64,000 nucleotides of DNA from assembly GCA_024640845.1 (NCBI GenBank), contig JAHEEE010000002.1, forward strand, positions 1 through 64,000. The letters run 5' to 3'. Position numbers and translations under genes: made by a program. This stretch comes from Myxococcales bacterium. GTDB lineage: Bacteria > Myxococcota_A > Polyangia > Polyangiales > Houyiibacteriaceae. The notes below the pieces were generated by a model. The model saw nothing but the letters and a program-made list of their open reading frames with translations. It did no database searches and had not been told where the DNA came from. This document shows, piece after piece, positions 33,400 to 42,267 of the stretch (the stretch's first letter is position 1; each line of letters starts with the position of its first letter).

Positions 33400-35361
33400 A
33401 TGAGCATGATCCCCATCAAAGTCGCAAGCGCGTCGCTCAACCAGACGCCCCTCGACTGGGTCGGCAACCAGCGGCGCATCGAGGCCGCGATCGACCAAGC
33501 GAGGGAGGCGGGGGTTCGGCTTCTCGTGTTGCCGGAGCTCTGCACGACAGGGTACGGATGCGAGGACGCGTTTCTCGGGCCGGATGTGGCGGAGCGCGCG
33601 TGGGCGATGCTGATGGCGATCGTGCCAAAGACCGCGGGCATGGCCGTGAGCGTCGGGATGCCCGTCCGGCGGCGGGGCGGCCTGTACAACACGGCGTGCG
33701 TCGTGGCGGATGGACGCATCGCGGGGTTCTCCGCCAAGGAGCACCTGGCCGGTGAAGGGCTTCACTACGAGCCACGTTGGTTCAAGCCATGGCCGAACCA
33801 CAAAGTGGTGGAGCTCGAACGCGACGGGCAGAGCTATCCATTCGGAGACGTGTTCTTCGATTTTTCGGGGGTGCGAGTCGGATTCGAGATTTGTGAGGAC
33901 GCCTGGGTCGCACAGCGTCGCGGCGCGCTCGACGGCCATGCGATGGACATCATCGTCAACCCGAGTGCCAGCCACTTCGCGTTCGGCAAGAACGCCGTTC
34001 GCGAAAGATTGGTGCTCGAGGGCTCTCGTTCGATGGCGGTCACGTATATCTATTCGAATCTTCTCGGCAACGAAGCCGGCCGCGTGATCTACGACGGCGG
34101 TTGCTACATCGCCCAGAACGGCAAAATGCTCGCGCAGTCGCCGCGACTCACATTCGACGACTTCATCCTCACTACGGCTGTGGTGGACGTCGAAGCTTCG
34201 CGCACGGAGCAAGTCCGCACCACGAGCTTCCAGGCCGACAGCACCGACCCTGGCGTGAAGCGGATCAACGTGAGCTTCGAGTTGCCGCGCGCCCACATGG
34301 AGCGTTGCGAGCCTACTGTGCCCGCCTGGGAGCAGAGCAAGCACCACAAGGAAGAGGAGTTCATGCGCGCGATCACGCTCGCCCTCTTCGACTACCTCCG
34401 AAAGAGCCATTCGCGCGGTTTCGTATTGAGCATCAGCGGCGGAGCGGACTCTGCCGCCGCGGCATGCCTGGTTTCGCTGATGGTCGATCGCGCGATAGGC
34501 GAGCTTGGTCTCGAGGGCTTTGCAGACAAGGTCGGGCTCGAAGCCCGCCCGAGCGCCCGCGAGTGGGTCGCCCAGCTACTCTGCTGCGCATATCAGCCCA
34601 CAGACAACAGCGGGGACGTCACGCGGAACGCCGCAACAGGAGTGGCTGAGGCGCTCGGCGCGACCTTCTACGTGCTCGATGTGCAACACATCGTCGACGC
34701 GTATGAGAAGTTGATCAGCGATGCCGTCGGACGGCCTCTGACCTGGGAAGAGGACGACATCACGCTTCAAAACATCCAGGCTCGAGTGCGTGGACCGAGC
34801 GTGTGGATGCTCGCCAACATGCGTGGCGCGCTCCTGCTGTCGACGAGCAATCGTTCGGAGGCGGCGGTCGGTTACGCCACGATGGACGGAGACACTTGCG
34901 GAGGCCTGAGCCCCATCGCCGGCATCGACAAGGCCTTCCTTCGCCGTTGGCTTCTCTGGCTCGAAACCGAAGGGCCGCTGGGGATGGAGCCGGTCTCCGC
35001 GCTTCACGCCGTCAACGTCCAGACGCCGACCGCCGAGCTTCGTCCCCAAGGCAGCGACCAAACCGACGAAGGCGACCTGATGCCCTACCCGGTGCTCGAC
35101 GCAATCGAGCGACTCGCGATCGGCGACAAACTCCCACCCGCTGACTGCCTCGAGATCTTGAAGAGCGAGTTCAGTGGCCAAGACGACGAAACGCTGCGCA
35201 GCTGGGTGAGGCGCTTTTTCCAGCTCTGGTCGCGCAATCAATGGAAGCGGGAGCGCTACGCGCCGTCGTTTCACGTCGACGACAAGAACCTCGACCCGAA
35301 GACCTGGTGCAGATTTCCCATTCTGTCTGGAGGTTTCGAGCGGGAGCTCTCGGAGCTCTAA
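33400..35361 (+). CDS. nadE: Glutamine-dependent NAD+ synthetase
   Basis: A 653-aa two-domain NadE converting deamido-NAD to NAD with glutamine nitrogen. The N-terminal nitrilase-type glutaminase carries the Glu-Lys-Cys triad: E46 (VLPELC), K113 (SAKEHLAGEG) and C165 (FEICEDAW). The C-terminal synthetase has the PP-loop SGGADS (346-351), and its later blocks (LSTSNRSEAAVGY, SPIAGIDKAFLR) are standard. Length fits the large bacterial form. Start candidates are 33373, 33400 and 33406; the ATG at 33400 gives the usual short leader. Its stop overlaps that of the convergent hydrolase gene. Confidence 0.95.
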   Translation: MSMIPIKVASASLNQTPLDWVGNQRRIEAAIDQAREAGVRLLVLPELCTTGYGCEDAFLGPDVAERAWAMLMAIVPKTAGMAVSVGMPVRRRGGLYNTACVVADGRIAGFSAKEHLAGEGLHYEPRWFKPWPNHKVVELERDGQSYPFGDVFFDFSGVRVGFEICEDAWVAQRRGALDGHAMDIIVNPSASHFAFGKNAVRERLVLEGSRSMAVTYIYSNLLGNEAGRVIYDGGCYIAQNGKMLAQSPRLTFDDFILTTAVVDVEASRTEQVRTTSFQADSTDPGVKRINVSFELPRAHMERCEPTVPAWEQSKHHKEEEFMRAITLALFDYLRKSHSRGFVLSISGGADSAAAACLVSLMVDRAIGELGLEGFADKVGLEARPSAREWVAQLLCCAYQPTDNSGDVTRNAATGVAEALGATFYVLDVQHIVDAYEKLISDAVGRPLTWEEDDITLQNIQARVRGPSVWMLANMRGALLLSTSNRSEAAVGYATMDGDTCGGLSPIAGIDKAFLRRWLLWLETEGPLGMEPVSALHAVNVQTPTAELRPQGSDQTDEGDLMPYPVLDAIERLAIGDKLPPADCLEILKSEFSGQDDETLRSWVRRFFQLWSRNQWKRERYAPSFHVDDKNLDPKTWCRFPILSGGFERELSEL

Positions 35362-36230
35362 ACCGCGGTCACGACCATCCGCTCGATCTCTTCGCGGACG
35401 ATTTCCGGCCGTTCCATGGCGAGGAAGTGCGTGGCGTCTTTGAGAACGAGCAAGCGAGTGTCCGGCTTTTGCTTCATGAATCCCTCGCATGACGCGCGCG
35501 TGAACGGCGGACCGTCGCTTTCACGTGTGAGCAACGTGATAGGACATTGAACCTTGCGAAGTGCGCGGTAGGGGTTGGTCGTCGCGACCGCGAACGTTCG
35601 GCTCTCCCATGCGCGATCGCAGCTGAGCCGGACGCCACGAGCAGTGGTGACTGTGCCGCCGTCGACGTACGCTTGGATCCAGTCACGCGGCCACGTCCGA
35701 AAGGGGCCCTTCCCAACGAAGTTCTCGACCGCGTCTTCTTTGGAGGCGAAGTCCATGCGTCGCTTTGCGGCCAGGTTCGCTATCGGGATCAGACGACCGG
35801 ACTGCCCGAAGAAGCGTGCCAAGGTAGCCAAGGCGACATGGCGTGGCGGAACGATGACGGGGTCGACGAGGACCAGCCCGCACACCAGGTCCGGCCGCTC
35901 AGCCGCGAGCTCCATGCTCACGGTCGCCCCCATTGAATGTCCGGCGAGAACGACCGGAGCGGGGAGTGTGTCGACGAGCGCCTCGAGATCCCGACGATAG
36001 CAGACCCAGGAGCGAAGCTTCGTCGGATCGGCGGGAGCTTTGCTGAAGCCGTGACCACGCGCGTCCATTGCGTATACGTCGAGCGAGGGATCGAGCGAAG
36101 TGTAGAGTCCGCGATAGCTCTCGGCGTTGAACCCCGTCGCGTGTAAGAAGTGAACGGTCGCGCGGCGCGGGACGCTCGGTTCGCGACGAAGAACCGAGAA
36201 CTCCCCGAATTGTTCGCGAACGAGACCCAC
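35358..36230 (-). CDS. Alpha/beta hydrolase
   Basis: A 290-aa alpha/beta hydrolase. The nucleophile elbow is GHSMG with Ser99, the oxyanion region is HATGFNAESY (30-39), an Asp lies in LLTRESDGPPF, and the catalytic His is in DATHFLAMERP. No signal peptide is seen, so it is cytoplasmic; the ester or thioester substrate is unknown. The gene starts 5 bases after the stop of the SDR gene, so the two form an operon. Its stop overlaps the nadE stop. Confidence 0.88.
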   Translation of the reverse strand: MGLVREQFGEFSVLRREPSVPRRATVHFLHATGFNAESYRGLYTSLDPSLDVYAMDARGHGFSKAPADPTKLRSWVCYRRDLEALVDTLPAPVVLAGHSMGATVSMELAAERPDLVCGLVLVDPVIVPPRHVALATLARFFGQSGRLIPIANLAAKRRMDFASKEDAVENFVGKGPFRTWPRDWIQAYVDGGTVTTARGVRLSCDRAWESRTFAVATTNPYRALRKVQCPITLLTRESDGPPFTRASCEGFMKQKPDTRLLVLKDATHFLAMERPEIVREEIERMVVTAV

Positions 36231-36235
36231 GACGG

Positions 36236-37060
36236 CTACTTGGTAGGGGTCACTCTCTTGAACACGCGCGCCACGATGCCGTCCGCGGTAGCCGGCATGA
36301 GGCGTTTGAGCGCATCGGCCATGCGGGCTTCCTTTGTGATCAGGACGCGCGGCGAGTTGTATTCGATCGCCTTGACGATGCGTTCGGCGACGACATCGGG
36401 AGTGGTGCCAAGCCGATCGAACAGCCGCTGTGTCGCGTCTCTGAGCTGACTGTGGGTGTCGGTCACGAGCCTGGCGTTGCGAATGATGTTGGTCTTGATG
36501 GCGCCGGGATGGACGGATGTGACGCCAACGTTCTCATCGGCAAGCTCGGCTCGGAGCGACTCGCTGAATCCACGCACCGCGAATTTGCTGGCGACATAGC
36601 TCGTCTGAAGTGGTGGTGCGATGATGCCAAATACGCTCGAGAGGTTGACGATGTGCCCTTCCCCCGATGCCTTGAGATGCGGAAGAAAGTACTTGCAGCC
36701 GTAGATGACGCCCCAAAGATTGACCCCGAGGATCCATTCTAGATCTTCGATCTCGTGCTCCTCGAACGAGGCGTAGACGGTGACACCCGCGTTGTTGATC
36801 AGGATGTGCGCTTCCCCGTGCGTGGCGACGACGTCCGACGCGAACTGCTCCACTTGAGCTCGATTCGAGACGTCCACGAGGTGTGCGGTCACCGTCGCGC
36901 CGGCATCGGCAAGTGCTTGGCGCGTGCTCCCGAGTGCGGCCTCGTCGACATCGCAGATCGCGAGGCGACACCCCTTTTCGGCCAGCGCGATGGCGGTCTC
37001 GCGACCGATGCCATGACCGGCGCCCGTGACAACCGCCACCTTCCCCGAAAGACTTCGCAT
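36236..37060 (-). CDS. Short-chain dehydrogenase/reductase
   Basis: A 274-aa classical SDR. The cofactor motif TGAGHGIG (12-19) and the acidic residue in CDVDEAAL suggest NAD preference. NNAG, the catalytic Ser in VNLSSVFG and YVASK follow in the expected order. The C-terminal part (SPRVLITKEARMADALKRLMP) is typical of the group that oxidises or reduces lipid-like alcohols. ATG at 37060 is preferred; a start at 37090 would add ten unrelated residues. It is the first gene of a pair with the alpha/beta hydrolase. Confidence 0.9.
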   Translation of the reverse strand: MRSLSGKVAVVTGAGHGIGRETAIALAEKGCRLAICDVDEAALGSTRQALADAGATVTAHLVDVSNRAQVEQFASDVVATHGEAHILINNAGVTVYASFEEHEIEDLEWILGVNLWGVIYGCKYFLPHLKASGEGHIVNLSSVFGIIAPPLQTSYVASKFAVRGFSESLRAELADENVGVTSVHPGAIKTNIIRNARLVTDTHSQLRDATQRLFDRLGTTPDVVAERIVKAIEYNSPRVLITKEARMADALKRLMPATADGIVARVFKRVTPTK

Positions 37061-37128
37061 GGCAGCACCGTACAGCCCCGAGCACCTCACGCAAGCCGGT
37101 CCCGTTCGCGCGTCGGTTCCCGTGCCCC

Positions 37129-37198
37129 GTCCCTGCCGCTGGCACTGACCCCGTAGAGTGACCTCGTCACCACGGGGCTCCGCGCTGACGCTGACGTC
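37129..37198. repeat. Interrupted hexamer repeat (GNCNCT)n
   Basis: Three 6-base units lie at 37129-37146 (gtccct, gccgct, ggcact) and three more at 37181-37198 (cgcgct, gacgct, gacgtc), between the divergent SDR and FAD-dehydrogenase genes. They resemble the tract at 19192-19233. Confidence 0.5.
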
Positions 37199-37230
37199 GG
37201 GGCATCCTTCTGTTATGCTCCCCTGCCTCT

Positions 37231-38853
37231 ATGGCCGGGAATACAAATGAGGCCGAGGTTGTCGTCATTGGCGGGGGCCTTGCAGGAATGGTGACCGCGC
37301 TCGAGCTCCTCGATGCCGGCAAGCGGGTCGTGATGCTCGATGCCTCCACGCGCGCTCGCTTCGGTGGCCTCGCCCTGTGGTCGTTCGGCGGGATGTTCTT
37401 CGTCGACTCGCCCGAGCAACGCAAGAATGGAATCAAAGACTCCGTCGATCTCGCGATGAGTGACTGGGTTCGCTACGGCGAGCTCGACCCCGCGGACATC
37501 TGGCCTTACCGGTGGGCCGAAGCCTATGTGAATCGCTGCACGGAGGAGGTGCGCGATTGGCTCAGCGCGCGCGACGTGAGCTTCTTTCGCGCGGTCAACT
37601 GGACGGAGCGCGGCTACTACGTGCCTGGCAACTCGGTGCCTCGCTTTCACATCGTGTGGGGCACTGGCGAAGGCATCATTTTGGCGCTCATCCCGCGCCT
37701 GGAAGCGCATGAGAGGGCCGGTCGACTACAGATCCATTTCAACCATCGAGTGGACGGCCTCACGCAGGCGGCCGGCCGCGTGGTCGGTTGCCATGGGACC
37801 AACAGTGGAAAGGCATTCGAGGCGCGTGGGGATGCGATCGTCATCGCGGCTGGCGGAATCGCCGGCAATCACGACAAAGTGCGCGAAATCTGGCCCCGCG
37901 ACCAATGGGGCGACCCACCTGAGCCGATGCTCAACGGCTCCATCCCAGAGGCCGACGGCCGGCTGCTCGACCGCGCTGAAGAGCTCGGGGCCAACATCAC
38001 CCACCTCGAAAAGATGTGGAACTACGCGGCGGGCATTCGTCATTGGGCGCCAGAATTTCCCAACTACGGGTTGAGCCTCGTGCCCGGCAAGTCGGCGCTT
38101 TGGATGAACTACCAGGGCCGTCGTTTCGTCGACCCACCCTTGGTCGGATCCTACGACACCTTGCTTCTGGTCGATCAGATCTGCCGCGAGAAGAAGAAGT
38201 ATTCGTGGCTGGTGATGAATCGAAAGATCGCGGACAAGGAGTTCGCGGTGTCTGGCGCCGAGTTCAATGCGGCGGTGCGAGAAAAGAAGCTCCTGGCGTT
38301 CGTGCTGCGACTACTCAAGGGGAACGGCGAACAGGTGCAAGAGTTCATCGACCACTGCCCCGATTTCGTAACGGCGAACAGTGTCGCGGAGCTCGCAGGC
38401 AAGATGAACGCGCTGACCGGAACGGACGACGTCGATGCTGCACTTCTCGAGCGAGATATTGGAGCATATGACGCAAACATCGCGCGCGGCAGGAAGTTCC
38501 AGAACGACGATCAACTCCGCCGGATCGCGCATGTTCGCCAATACCTGGGTGACCGACTCCGCACTTGCAACATGCAGCCCATCCTCGACCCGAACGCGAT
38601 GCCGCTCGTTGCCATACGAACGCAGATTCTAACCCGCAAGAGCCTCGGTGGAATTCAGGTCGACCTCGACGCAAAAGTCCTCGACAAGGCGGGAAATCCC
38701 ATTTCGAACCTGTTTGCCGTGGGAGAAGCGTGCGGTTTCGGCGGAGGCGGCATGCACGGCAAACGGGCGCTCGAAGGAACGTTCCTCGGAGGATGCGTCT
38801 ACTCGGGTCGCGTCGCGGCGCGAGCCATTCAAAGAGGGCAAGGTGTGAGGTAG
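37231..38853 (+). CDS. FAD-binding dehydrogenase (fumarate reductase/KstD-like flavoprotein)
   Basis: A 540-aa flavoprotein of the fumarate reductase/3-ketosteroid-1-dehydrogenase-like superfamily. The FAD motif is VVVIGGGLAGMVTALELLDAG (residues 10-30). The middle domain holds the GEGIILALIPRLE and AIVIAAGGIAGNHD blocks, and the C-terminal FAD segment is SLGGIQVDLDAKVLD followed by NLFAVGEACGFGGGGMHG. The electron acceptor and substrate are unknown; steroids or unsaturated acids are possible. It opens a three-gene operon: the DUF442 protein starts 3 bases after its stop, and the DJ-1 gene overlaps that one by 4 bases. Confidence 0.87.
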   Translation: MAGNTNEAEVVVIGGGLAGMVTALELLDAGKRVVMLDASTRARFGGLALWSFGGMFFVDSPEQRKNGIKDSVDLAMSDWVRYGELDPADIWPYRWAEAYVNRCTEEVRDWLSARDVSFFRAVNWTERGYYVPGNSVPRFHIVWGTGEGIILALIPRLEAHERAGRLQIHFNHRVDGLTQAAGRVVGCHGTNSGKAFEARGDAIVIAAGGIAGNHDKVREIWPRDQWGDPPEPMLNGSIPEADGRLLDRAEELGANITHLEKMWNYAAGIRHWAPEFPNYGLSLVPGKSALWMNYQGRRFVDPPLVGSYDTLLLVDQICREKKKYSWLVMNRKIADKEFAVSGAEFNAAVREKKLLAFVLRLLKGNGEQVQEFIDHCPDFVTANSVAELAGKMNALTGTDDVDAALLERDIGAYDANIARGRKFQNDDQLRRIAHVRQYLGDRLRTCNMQPILDPNAMPLVAIRTQILTRKSLGGIQVDLDAKVLDKAGNPISNLFAVGEACGFGGGGMHGKRALEGTFLGGCVYSGRVAARAIQRGQGVR

Positions 38854-38856
38854 CCC

Positions 38857-39477
38857 ATGACACCAATCACTGCGATGTATCGAGCGCTTCCCCTCGCCTA
38901 CTTCTCGCTTGCCGTAGGATGGGTGAGCACGGCGCCGATCGCGCACGCAGACCCGTCGCCCGAGAAGCCGACAGCTCCGACGCAGATCAGTCAGACTCCC
39001 CCGCTGGTGCCGATCCCGAACGCCCGAGTGTCTGAAGAAGGCCTCCTGGTGGGGGGACAACCTTTGCCTGAGCACTTTCGAGCCATTCAAGAAGCGGGAT
39101 ACCGGATGGTCGTTTCGTTGCGCACCGCTAGCGAGAAGCGAGACGAAGGGGAGCGGGCCGCCGTCGAGCGCCTCGGAATGAAGTTCGTGTCTCTTCCGGT
39201 GCCAGGCCCCAGCGGCTTGACGGAGGAAAACGCGCGCGCTCTCTCGAAAGTGCTCAGCGAGCGGGACGTGCTCCCCGCGGTCGTACACTGCTCCGTCGGC
39301 GAGAGGGCAGCGGCGCTGCTCGGTCTCGAGGCCTTCGTCGTCGATCGACTGAGCGCCCTCGGAGCGATCGACTTGGCGAAGCGCCTCGGCATGAAGAAGC
39401 TCGAGAAACCGTTGAGAGAGCGAATTCTCGAAATTTGCGAGGCGGATGCTTCGCGAAATTGTGAGGAGCTCAAATGA
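38857..39477 (+). CDS. Exported DUF442/beta-lactamase-hydrolase-like phosphatase-fold protein
   Basis: A 206-aa exported protein. A signal peptide (about residues 1-31) precedes a compact domain with HC-x4-R: H144, C145 and R150 in VVHCSVGERAA. The CX4R loop, one residue shorter than the CX5R of tyrosine phosphatases, is typical of DUF442 (BLH-type) and rhodanese-like domains. An early strand motif (RVSEEGLLVGGQPLPEHF) is also family-like. It may handle persulfides or phosphoesters outside the cytoplasm. It is the second gene of the flavoprotein/DUF442/DJ-1 operon. Confidence 0.75.
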   Translation: MTPITAMYRALPLAYFSLAVGWVSTAPIAHADPSPEKPTAPTQISQTPPLVPIPNARVSEEGLLVGGQPLPEHFRAIQEAGYRMVVSLRTASEKRDEGERAAVERLGMKFVSLPVPGPSGLTEENARALSKVLSERDVLPAVVHCSVGERAAALLGLEAFVVDRLSALGAIDLAKRLGMKKLEKPLRERILEICEADASRNCEELK

Positions 39478-40043
39478 GTCGAAATCCCAAAGCCTTGGTG
39501 CTCCTCGCTCCCGGCAGCGAGGAGATGGAAGCCGTCATCAGTATCGACGTGCTGCGCAGGGGTGGAATCGAAGTAACCGTCGCGGGCCTCGACGGCGCCG
39601 ACCCCGTCCGTTGCAGCCGCGGTGTGGTCATTTCGCCCGACGTAGCGCTCGACGACGTCATCGGTGCGTTCGACGTGCTCGTTCTCCCTGGCGGCGCGGA
39701 AGGTGCAAAGAGGCTAGCCGAGTCCGCGAGGGTTGGGGACCTCCTGAGAGACCAGGAGCTCGGTGGGCGGTTGGTAGCTGCTATCTGCGCCGCACCGATC
39801 GCGCTGCGAGCGCATGGGGTTTTCCAGGGCCGGAAGTTCACCAGTCACCCGAGCGTCAAGCCTCTGGTCGAGGAGTGGGGCGACTACAGTGAGCACCCTG
39901 TCGAAGCAGATGGAAACCTCATCACGAGTCGTGGTCCGGGCACCGCGTTTGCCTTCGCGCTGCGCATCGTGGGTGCGCTCACCGACGCGAAGCGGATGGT
40001 GGAAGTGCGTGCACCGATGATGTTCCCGGTGCAGGTCTCTTAG
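39474..40043 (+). CDS. DJ-1/PfpI family protein
   Basis: A 189-aa protein very close to human DJ-1/PARK7 in layout. GSEEMEAVISIDVLRRGGI contains E19 (equivalent to DJ-1 E18), and AAICAAPIAL contains the reactive nucleophile C105 (equivalent to C106). DJ-1 homologues are proposed glyoxalase/deglycase-like or redox-protective proteins. It is cytoplasmic, while the preceding DUF442 protein is exported. Its ATG overlaps the previous stop by 4 bases, showing tight co-translation. Its TAG overlaps the stop of the convergent acetyltransferase. Confidence 0.93.
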   Translation: MSRNPKALVLLAPGSEEMEAVISIDVLRRGGIEVTVAGLDGADPVRCSRGVVISPDVALDDVIGAFDVLVLPGGAEGAKRLAESARVGDLLRDQELGGRLVAAICAAPIALRAHGVFQGRKFTSHPSVKPLVEEWGDYSEHPVEADGNLITSRGPGTAFAFALRIVGALTDAKRMVEVRAPMMFPVQVS

Positions 40044-40723
40044 CCAGGTGGCTCGGGCGGCCGGGTGACCCTGGGACGCACGCTAACCGTTGCGCGCGCG
40101 ACGGCAGAGAGCAGCTTCTGTACCGGCGTTCCCACGAAGAACCCAGGAGCCGTCGGCGTTTGGTCTGGCTCGGGGACCGGAATAGTTGCAACGAGCGCTC
40201 CGTCGCCAGTGGCGCGGAACTGAACGTCGGGGCTCAGTGATTCCATCATGGCTCTCGAGGCCTTGTTCTCTGCGAGCAGCTCCGACCGAAACCAGCGAAT
40301 ATCGCGCTCCCAGGCGGCTTCGATGAGGCGCTGAAGCAGTATCGAGCCGAGGCCCTTGCCCTGATAGGCATCGATCACCGTGACAGCGGGCTCGGCAGTA
40401 TCCGGCTCGCCCACGATGCGCACGAAACGCGCGCTTCCTACCCCTTCGTCCTTCGACATCAGGTGTCGCCGAGCCGCACCCATGGCGAAGTGGTCGACAC
40501 CGTCCACTTCGGTCAGGTAACGAAGCTCCCGGTCTGTGAGCCGCGCTTTCGGTGCCATGAAGCGCGCGTACCTGGAGTCGGGTGAGAGCTGCTCGAACCC
40601 GGCCCGGAGCAACTCTTTGTCCGAGGGTCGCATGAGCCGCAGATGAACCCTCTGCCCGTCCGACAGAGGCACCGACTCCTCGTACGAATCGTCGAACCGG
40701 TACCGACGCTCGTTGTCCCCCAT
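40040..40723 (-). CDS. GNAT-family N-acetyltransferase
   Basis: A 227-aa acetyltransferase. After an N-terminal segment RVHLRLMRPSDKELL, the acetyl-CoA binding motif A appears as VIDAYQGKGLGSILLQRLIEAA, with pyrophosphate-loop residues QGKGLG. The C-terminal 50 residues are Pro-rich and low-complexity. The substrate is unknown. The sirtuin-type deacylase gene lies 12 bases upstream on the same strand, so acetylation and deacetylation genes are probably co-transcribed, as seen with acetyltransferase/CobB pairs elsewhere. Layout recalls the PatZ-like acetyltransferase core, which also begins with an S/DG(R/Q) region. Confidence 0.87.
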   Translation of the reverse strand: MGDNERRYRFDDSYEESVPLSDGQRVHLRLMRPSDKELLRAGFEQLSPDSRYARFMAPKARLTDRELRYLTEVDGVDHFAMGAARRHLMSKDEGVGSARFVRIVGEPDTAEPAVTVIDAYQGKGLGSILLQRLIEAAWERDIRWFRSELLAENKASRAMMESLSPDVQFRATGDGALVATIPVPEPDQTPTAPGFFVGTPVQKLLSAVARATVSVRPRVTRPPEPPG

Positions 40724-40735
40724 GACCCGCCAACA

Positions 40736-41503
40736 CTAGGCACGATCGAGGGCGCGGACAAGCGCATCCATCGCTCTGGCCGCGCCGGTGCGTAGGCGAT
40801 GATTTACGATGTGTGAAACCTCGCTGACCCCGGGGTTGATTTCTACCGTGAGCCCACCCCTGCGACGCGCGTCGATGACCGGTTCGGCGATGTAGGGAAA
40901 CACGCTGGTCGTCCCGATCGAAATTACCGCGTCGAACCCCCGCATGAGTTGCTCTTGCAAGACCTGCACACGATCCATGGGTAGCATTTCGCCAAACAAC
41001 ACGACCTCAGGTCTCACCAACGAGTCACACTCCGGGCATGATGGAGGAATCGGCAAACCGGCGTAGGTTTCGACCCTCCAACGATGGCCGCAACGCGTGC
41101 ACAACAGCCAATGGACATCGCCGTGAATGTCGATCACCTGAGTGCTGCCGGCCGCATGGTGCAACCCATCGACGTTCTGTGTCAGCGTCCACACGCGATC
41201 GAAACGGGCTTCGAGCGCGGCAATTGCCTCATGCGCTCGATTCGGGCCCGCGTTGCGGCACGAGCTCTCGATTTGATGAATGTACTTCCAGGTAATCTTG
41301 GGATCGCGCTGAAACATCGCTCCCGAGAGCGCCGCCTCGATAGGAATGCCGTCGTCGGTCTCCTCTTGCTCATAGAGACCGCCGATACCGCGGTAGGTGG
41401 GAAGGCCCGAATCGGCCGAGATGCCTGCGCCTGTCACAAAGAGCACACTGCGGCTCCCCTTGAGCCGCCGGGCAATCGCGCTGATCTCTTCGAGCAACTC
41501 CAC
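40736..41503 (-). CDS. cobB: NAD-dependent protein deacylase (sirtuin)
   Basis: A 255-aa Sir2-family deacylase. NAD binding is shown by GAGISADSGLPTYRG (25-39) and by QNVDGLHHAAG, where the His is the general base. A four-Cys zinc site follows: CTRC then CPEC. VLFGEMLP and ISIGTTSVF complete the fold. It removes acetyl or other acyl groups from lysines using NAD. The GNAT gene 12 bases downstream suggests a paired writer and eraser of protein acylation. Confidence 0.94.
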   Translation of the reverse strand: MELLEEISAIARRLKGSRSVLFVTGAGISADSGLPTYRGIGGLYEQEETDDGIPIEAALSGAMFQRDPKITWKYIHQIESSCRNAGPNRAHEAIAALEARFDRVWTLTQNVDGLHHAAGSTQVIDIHGDVHWLLCTRCGHRWRVETYAGLPIPPSCPECDSLVRPEVVLFGEMLPMDRVQVLQEQLMRGFDAVISIGTTSVFPYIAEPVIDARRRGGLTVEINPGVSEVSHIVNHRLRTGAARAMDALVRALDRA

Positions 41504-41590
41504 CCGCTCTGGTTATCGTATAATCGCTGAATCGCCAACCGGCGGGTCTCGCCACTTCCGATCCCAGGCCGCTTCCCTATATTCCCGAGC

Positions 41591-42229
41591 ATGCTGTTCC
41601 GTTCCGAAAGCAAGTTGCAAATGCCCACCGCAGAGCAGGCCCTACCCGGCCGTAAAGAGGAAATGCCGGTCTCTGAAAAGCATTTCGTCTTGGATGCCCC
41701 GCTGCGAGGGCCGTTTCCTGACGACACGCAGAAGGCGATTTTCGGGCTCGGATGCTTTTGGGGAGCCGAGCGCAAGTTCTGGCAGGCCCCCGGCGTTTAC
41801 ACGACGGCGGTCGGCTACGCTGGCGGACACACTCCCAACCCGACCTATCAAGAAGTCTGCTCGGGCCGAACCGGACACAACGAGGTCGTTCTGGTCGTCT
41901 ACCGTCCCGACCGCATTCGCTACGATGACCTACTCAAGCTGTTTTGGGAGAGTCACAATCCGACCCAGGGCATGCGACAGGGAAACGACGTCGGCACCCA
42001 GTACCGGTCCGGCATCTACTACTTCGACGACGCGCAGCGCCAAGCCGCGGTTACCTCGATGAGACGATACGAAGAGGCTTTGAACAGCGCGGGTTACGAT
42101 CGTGTCACCACCGAGGTCATCGCAGCGCCTCCGTTTTACTATGCGGAGGATTACCACCAGCAGTATCTCGCCAAGAATCCGGCGGGCTATTGCGGTTTGG
42201 GCGGCACCGGTGTGAGCTGTACCGTCTGA
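41591..42229 (+). CDS. msrA: Peptide-methionine (S)-S-oxide reductase
   Basis: A 212-aa MsrA of the E. coli type. The nucleophile is C55 in GLGCFWGAE, and the recycling cysteines are C201 and C210 in [12 protein letters not shown]. The N-terminal [11 protein letters not shown] segment and the later [15 protein letters not shown] block match E. coli MsrA nearly residue for residue. It reduces methionine-S-sulfoxide using thioredoxin. The gene is divergent from the sirtuin gene, and the start is the ATG at 41591. Confidence 0.96.
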   Translation: MLFRSESKLQMPTAEQALPGRKEEMPVSEKHFVLDAPLRGPFPDDTQKAIFGLGCFWGAERKFWQAPGVYTTAVGYAGGHTPNPTYQEVCSGRTGHNEVVLVVYRPDRIRYDDLLKLFWESHNPTQGMRQGNDVGTQYRSGIYYFDDAQRQAAVTSMRRYEEALNSAGYDRVTTEVIAAPPFYYAEDYHQQYLAKNPAGYCGLGGTGVSCTV

Positions 42230-42267
42230 ACCGTTCCGACTGCGCGCAGGGGCTGCTCGCCATCACA

